47,373 bases of DNA from Mojavia pulchra JT2-VF2 (GTDB taxonomy: Bacteria; Cyanobacteriota; Cyanobacteriia; Cyanobacteriales; Nostocaceae): contig JAHHHN010000037.1 in assembly GCA_019359325.1 (NCBI GenBank), positions 1 through 47,373 of the forward strand, in the 5' to 3' direction. Every line of letters begins with the position of its first letter. The first letter of the stretch is position 1. The notes under the pieces were generated by a model, which worked only from the letters and a program-made list of their open reading frames with translations, had not been told where the DNA came from and did no database searches. Shown piece by piece: positions 43,422-47,373 of the stretch. Made by a program: the position numbers and the translations under genes.

Positions 43422-43553
43422 TTTGTCACTTATTAAAAGTAATTCGCGCTGCACAACAACTTAATTTTATAGTGGTATCGTCAAGCCAAAAGATTTATAG
43501 CAATTCGTAATTAGGAGGCATCAGATTTAATCTGTGTTTCCTTTCTTTCTATC

Positions 43554-43669
43554 TAAGTAAATCGGCACAATAGAACCAAACTGTGTGAAACAAGTAAACA
43601 AGGCTCAAACCCTTTTTCTCCCTCCCCCCTGCTTTATCCCAACGATAATTATTTACGTCGACCTACTTA
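43554..43669. mobile_element. MITE-like element, family B copy 2
   Basis: Ends TAAGTAAATCGGC and GTCGACCTACTTA are inverted repeats with mismatches. The body matches copy 1 (6678-6794) almost throughout, including ACCAAACTGTGTGAA and CCCAACGATAATTATTTACG. Same orientation and nearly the same length as copy 1. Confidence 0.75.
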
Positions 43670-43699
43670 TAGTCCTAGCTCTATTGTGGAGAATTGATA

Positions 43700-44167
43700 T
43701 TACTCCATCTCTACTGGTTCTTGGTCAAATTGCCGCATTAGCTCTATGAAGGCTTCCCGGTTTGGTTTTTGTCCATCCTTAAGGAGTGCAGCCAAACCCT
43801 CAAAATACTTTTCTCGCTCTCCACCAGGAGTAAACATGATTAGTAACTTTGCAGGTTTTGTAGAGCGATTGGCAAAGGTGTGGGGTGTACTGCGAGGAAC
43901 AAGCACAAATGCACCAGGATGACCGACTATGGTGCGATCGCCAACTTGGATTTCTACTTCTCCCTCTAAAACATAAAACATTTCTTCCATCTGGCGGTGA
44001 ATGTGTAATATTGGCGCAGTTCCCCCTGGTTGTATGAGGTTTTCAAACAAACCCAAGTGACCGTGGGTGTCAGCGCCAACCACCTTGAATGTCACTTCGC
44101 TATTGCCGATAGTGAGGCGATTACCCTCTCCCGGCGCTAATATAATTTCTTTGATAGGTAAGGTCAT
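43700..44167 (-). CDS. Single-domain cupin
   Basis: A 155-residue cupin_2 protein. Motif 1 is HIHRQMEEMFYVLEGEVEIQVG, with two His and one Glu; motif 2 is PGAFVLVPRSTPHTFANRS, with the last His. All four metal ligands are present. A helical C-tail (about 110-155) is added. Such proteins act as dioxygenases, isomerases or regulators; the substrate is not evident. It stands alone. Confidence 0.8.
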   Translation of the reverse strand: MTLPIKEIILAPGEGNRLTIGNSEVTFKVVGADTHGHLGLFENLIQPGGTAPILHIHRQMEEMFYVLEGEVEIQVGDRTIVGHPGAFVLVPRSTPHTFANRSTKPAKLLIMFTPGGEREKYFEGLAALLKDGQKPNREAFIELMRQFDQEPVEME

Positions 44168-44602
44168 CTGAACTCATCTCTCCCGAAAGTCTTAGTTTTG
44201 AGCCTATAACTATATTTTTCACTCTTAAGAGATTTGTCATCATTCAATCGATATGTATTGGAACAGTAAACCTTTAGCAACTAAACTTATTGCCAGATTT
44301 ACCTCTTACCCTAGTGACTAGGCCTAAAGCTCTGAATGATGGGCTAACAGGCCCTCTCAGGGCAGAAATGCCAAATACTTTGCCATCAGCATTTGAAATT
44401 TTTCTACTCAAATATTGAAAAATTAATATCTTGTCATTTTTAAGTCACATTTACTTTTAATTCTAAAAATAGGAATCTCAAACAATACTATCTATCCCAA
44501 TTTAATTTGGGATTAAACATTATTTGTCTGGATGACACAAATATTGGAGTACTGCTGAGTGTCGGTTACAACTTCTAAGAGTTTGACAAGAAGGTGCGTT
44601 CT
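44168..44602. other. Intergenic region before the APC permease
   Basis: No gene. It holds promoters for the divergent cupin and permease genes. A small inverted repeat, ATCCCAA and TTGGGAT (44494-44513), lies about 90 bp before the permease start and could be an operator. Confidence 0.45.
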
Positions 44603-45964
44603 GTGAGTAGACCTGAAAACTACAGTTTAGTTGAGGAATCAACAGCAACCACAGGTGCTGCTCCCAAGGCATCGCTGGCTTTTGGTGATGCAGTCGCTCT
44701 AATTGTCGGTATCGTCATTGGTGCAGGTATTTTTGAAACTCCTGCTTTGGTTGCAGCTCAAGCAGGCAGCGAAGTTGCTGTACTACTGTTATGGTTAGCT
44801 GGTGGTGCAGTTTCTTTGATTGGGGCCCTATGTTATGCAGAGTTGGCAACGACTTATCCCCATGTTGGCGGTGTTTACCATTACCTGAAGCGTGCCTTTG
44901 GGCGTCCAGTTGCCTTTCTATTTGCCTGGGCGCGGATGACGGTGATTCAAACAGGTTCTATTGCGCTATTGGCATTTATATTTGGTGATTATGCCAGTAA
45001 GATATGGCGCTTAGGCGATTTTTCATCGTCTATCTATGCTTTGATAGCGATCGCGCTTTTAACAGCATTAAATATTATCGGTTTGCAACAAGGTAAGTGG
45101 ACGCAAAACCTGCTCACGGCTGCGAAAGTAATTGGCTTGCTACTGGTTGTGGTCGTGGGAATCGCCTCTCCTACTGTCTCTGTTGCTCCTGCTGCTCCCG
45201 CCTCCTCTGGAGGATCTTGGGGGTTGGCAATGGTGTTTGTGCTGCTGTCCTATGGTGGATGGAACGAAGCCGCTTACATCTCAGCAGAAATTAAAGATAG
45301 AGGGCGCAATATGGTGCGATCGCTCATAGTGAGTATTGGCATCATCACGGTCATTTACCTGCTGATTAATTTAGCTTACTTGCGGGGGCTAGGATTAGCA
45401 GACATGGCTAATTCAGAAGCCGTGGCAGCAGCTTTAATTAACCGGACTTTAGGGACACAAGGAGCCTTGCTTCTGAGCTTGCTGGTGGCAGTTTCTTGCT
45501 TGGGAGCAATCAACGCCACGATTTTTACAGGGGCACGTACTAATTATGCTCTAGGTCAAGACTTTTCTGTGTTTAGTTTTATGGGAAGCTGGCAGCAACG
45601 CCCCAGTACTCCTATCCGTGCCTTGCTCTTACAAGGAGCGATCGCTTTTGCTTTAATTTTGTTGGGTAGCATCACCCGTAATGGGTTTGAAACAATGGTG
45701 GATTACACCGCCCCCGTGTTTTGGTTCTTTTTCCTACTTTCTGGCATCTCTTTGTTCGTACTACGAAGCCGAGAACCCTACATCTTACGCCCATTCCGAG
45801 TGCCATTGTATCCTTTGACACCACTGCTGTTTTGTGCAGTTTGTGGCTACTTGCTCTACTCCAGCTTGGCATACACGAATATAGGTGCAATTGTTGGCGT
45901 TTTGGTAGTGGCAGCAGGTATCCCCTTGTTGTTATGGAACCGCCATCATCCTCGCAGAACATAA
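44603..45964 (+). CDS. APC-family amino-acid permease
   Basis: A permease of about 453 residues with 12 membrane segments. GDAVALIVGIVIGAGIFETPAL is the first-helix substrate motif with the broken G-x-G-I-F. GGVYHYLKRAFGRPVAFLFAW and YGGWNEAAYISAEIKDRGRNM are also typical. GTG 44603 is preferred over GTG 44594 because AAGAAGG lies 8 bp before it. Members import or exchange amino acids or polyamines by H+ or substrate coupling. A methyltransferase lipoprotein gene follows 50 bp downstream, probably in the same transcript. Confidence 0.88.
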   Translation: MSRPENYSLVEESTATTGAAPKASLAFGDAVALIVGIVIGAGIFETPALVAAQAGSEVAVLLLWLAGGAVSLIGALCYAELATTYPHVGGVYHYLKRAFGRPVAFLFAWARMTVIQTGSIALLAFIFGDYASKIWRLGDFSSSIYALIAIALLTALNIIGLQQGKWTQNLLTAAKVIGLLLVVVVGIASPTVSVAPAAPASSGGSWGLAMVFVLLSYGGWNEAAYISAEIKDRGRNMVRSLIVSIGIITVIYLLINLAYLRGLGLADMANSEAVAAALINRTLGTQGALLLSLLVAVSCLGAINATIFTGARTNYALGQDFSVFSFMGSWQQRPSTPIRALLLQGAIAFALILLGSITRNGFETMVDYTAPVFWFFFLLSGISLFVLRSREPYILRPFRVPLYPLTPLLFCAVCGYLLYSSLAYTNIGAIVGVLVVAAGIPLLLWNRHHPRRT

Positions 45965-46014
45965 AGTTTCAAGTCCAAAGATTAACTTTAGGTCATTGAT
46001 AAGGAAGCAAAATT

Positions 46015-46638
46015 ATGAAACTACAAAAAACACTGCTTTTACTAGTTACAGGGTTGAGTGTAGCAAGCTTGGGACTTGCTGGTTGCGCCACACAAGAGCG
46101 CGATTTTGAAGCCACAGCGCAAACACCGACAGCGACACCGGCAACTCAAGCCCAAGAACGTCCAGGTGATGTACCTTATGTGCCAACGCCCCAACCAGTA
46201 GTGGATGCAATGTTGAATTTGGCAAAGGTGCGTAAAGAAGATGTGCTTTATGACCTTGGCAGTGGTGATGGGCGGATTCCAATTACCGCAGCGCAGAAAT
46301 TTGGTACACGGGGAATTGGTATAGATATTAATCCAGAACGTATCCAAGAGGCTAATGCCAATGCTCAAAAAGCAGGAGTAACAAACTTAGTACAATTTCG
46401 CCAACAAGATTTATTCAAAACAGATTTTAAAGAGGCAACAGTGGTAACACTTTACCTGCTACCCGAAGTTAACATGAGGCTTCGTCCCACGCTTTTGCGA
46501 GACTTAAAACCGGGTACTCGAATTGTGTCTCATGCCTTTGATATGGGCGATTGGAAACCACAACAAGTGCAAAATGTAGATGGCAAAACGATTTACTTAT
46601 GGGTTGTCCCTGAAAATCCTCCAGCAAATTTGAAGTAA
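46015..46638 (+). CDS. Predicted lipoprotein with SAM-methyltransferase domain
   Basis: A 207-residue protein. Residues 1-24 form a lipoprotein signal with lipobox LAGC (C24), followed by a Thr/Pro-rich linker at about 30-50. The domain that follows is a class I SAM methyltransferase: motif I DLGSGDGR at 80-87, the acidic GIGIDINPE after about 15 residues, then FRQQDLF and VVTLYLLPEVN. AAGGAAG lies before the ATG. An extracytoplasmic place is surprising, as SAM is cytosolic, so the protein may be misread as exported, or may use another ligand. It is co-directional with the permease upstream. Confidence 0.8.
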   Translation: MKLQKTLLLLVTGLSVASLGLAGCATQERDFEATAQTPTATPATQAQERPGDVPYVPTPQPVVDAMLNLAKVRKEDVLYDLGSGDGRIPITAAQKFGTRGIGIDINPERIQEANANAQKAGVTNLVQFRQQDLFKTDFKEATVVTLYLLPEVNMRLRPTLLRDLKPGTRIVSHAFDMGDWKPQQVQNVDGKTIYLWVVPENPPANLK

Positions 46639-46886
46639 CAGAACATAGGAAGAAATCTTTAGGAATTTAAATAAATTTAAGCTGGTGTAAGAGTTTTCAG
46701 CGTATAAACATCAAAAAAAATTTTTGTAAAATCGCGGCTCTCTCACCAGCTTTACATATTTAAAATATCCTCTTATACCAAATTGGCAAAAAGTGTATTG
46801 TTTCAGCAGCAAGTTAACAAATCGAAAACCCCCTTTAACAATGATTTAGATAAGCCTACAAGCTTTAGCCTACGGCTACCGTAACA

Positions 46887-46914
46887 AAGCCTGCCATTGC
46901 AGGCTTATTTTATT
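46887..46914 (+). terminator. Rho-independent terminator after the methyltransferase
   Basis: AAGCCTGC (46887-46894), loop CATT, GCAGGCTT (46899-46906), then ATTTTATTT. It lies 248 bp after the methyltransferase stop. Confidence 0.7.
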
Positions 46915-46930
46915 TAGTCGCATCCTAAAG

Positions 46931-47042
46931 GTAAGTAGAAAGGTGCAAATAAACAGAGGTATGTAACAAAAAATAAAGTTATCTCAAAGCCTCTTTCGTT
47001 CTGCCTTGTCTCAACGATAAATATTGAGGTCGAGCTACTTAC
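46931..47042. mobile_element. MITE-like element, family B copy 3 (diverged)
   Basis: Termini GTAAGTAG (46931-46938) and CTACTTAC (47035-47042) are inverse. The right half retains GCCTTGTCTCAACGATAAATATT and GTCGAGCTACTTA, matching copies 1 and 2; the left half has drifted. Length 112 bp. Confidence 0.65.
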
Positions 47043-47263
47043 TACCGTTAATTGAAGTTTATTGGATCACAGAAACTATAAAAAGTTCGTGGTAAGCAGT
47101 TTAGTGCTTAGGAAAGGGTTGAAACCTTGACTATAAGCCTTCAAAATCGGAGTGGAACAATTTTTTTGTCATGCTGTCATGTAAAAATGATAAAAATGTC
47201 TTGATTTTGAGATTTCATGAAAGAAAATAAAGATAGGTGTAAATTCAGCAGTTCAAAATTATA

Positions 47264-47373
47264 TGACCGACAGAAGGCGTTCTGATGATTACAAGCAAAT
47301 AAGCGGCTACATTCCACTAGAGTTAGCCCTAGAGTTTAAAAGCATCTGTGCCCGCTTGGGTATATCTCAAAGT
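47264..47373 (+). CDS. Partial gene cut by the window end, plasmid-type small protein
   Basis: ATG 47264 opens MTDRRRSDDYKQISGYIPLE, continues LALEFKSICARLGISQS, and is still open at the last base. The G-Y-I-P-x-x-L-A-x-x-F-K-x-x-C-A-x-x-G-I-S-Q-S pattern resembles ribbon-helix-helix DNA-binding proteins of plasmids and chromosomal islands. The direct TGTCATG repeats about 85 bp upstream may be its binding sites. Identification is tentative because most of the gene is missing. Confidence 0.5.

Larger units (their letters stand above)
46639..47263. other. Intergenic region with hairpins and a MITE-like element
   Basis: Contains a long-range inverted repeat (AGCTGGTG near 46680 with CACCAGCT near 46745), a terminator (46887-46914), family B copy 3 (46931-47042), and TGTCATG repeats near 47167-47180 before the last gene. 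No gene was seen. Confidence 0.55.

Overview
The window is chromosomal-type DNA of a filamentous, Nostoc-like cyanobacterium. The evidence is the many HIP1 octamers (GCGATCGC), the CO2-uptake NDH-1 genes (NdhF/NdhD/Cup family), a BicA bicarbonate transporter, a DevBCA-type exporter, and many short intergenic repeat elements of the kind scattered through Nostocales genomes. No rRNA, tRNA or CRISPR array was recognised. The right edge cuts a gene.

Layout. (1) 0.2-3.4 kb: a hairpin and a 162-bp MITE-like element, a VapBC-type toxin-antitoxin pair, then a translationally coupled two-gene module. Its first protein joins a PD-(D/E)xK nuclease-like domain to a ParA ATPase; its partner has a ParB-like N-terminus and a Rho_N/SAP-like C-terminus. 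(2) 3.6-5.9 kb: a Tat-exported FAD amine oxidase followed by a strip of gene remnants. (3) 5.9-20.8 kb: a large inorganic-carbon/sodium locus. On the minus strand are a CPA2 Na+/H+ antiporter, a reduced Mrp antiporter operon (C, D, E, F, G, the C-terminal module of A, and B) and bicA. Divergently, on the plus strand, are ndhF4-like, a Tat-type beta carbonic anhydrase, ndhD4-like and cupB-like. Together these could take up HCO3- with Na+, convert CO2 to HCO3- at the thylakoid and re-export the sodium. (4) 20.8-31 kb: small conserved proteins (RMD1/DUF155, DUF5132), a 1002-residue secreted ExeM-like nuclease with RTX repeats, two gene stumps, galactokinase, a cupin, DoxX, and pirin with a coupled unknown gene. 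(5) 31-38 kb: a PadR regulator, a flavodoxin-fold oxidoreductase, and a TetR regulator facing a devBCA exporter operon across two near-identical palindromic operators. (6) 38-42.3 kb: a four-PAS hybrid histidine kinase and, 5 bp downstream, a receiver-kinase whose phospho-accepting histidine is replaced by tyrosine. (7) 42.7-47.4 kb: DUF3592 and S4 proteins, a cupin, an APC permease with a lipoprotein methyltransferase, and the start of a small plasmid-type protein.

Several families of short inverted-repeat elements run through the window, one with three copies. In at least one place an element forms the end of a coding sequence. The observations most worth following are the nuclease-ParA module, the carbonic anhydrase embedded in the CO2-uptake operon beside bicA and the reduced Mrp operon, the His-to-Tyr kinase, the paired operators before devB, and a duplicated stem-loop module in the bicA-ndhF4 gap. 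All family assignments come from reading motifs; no database search was run.
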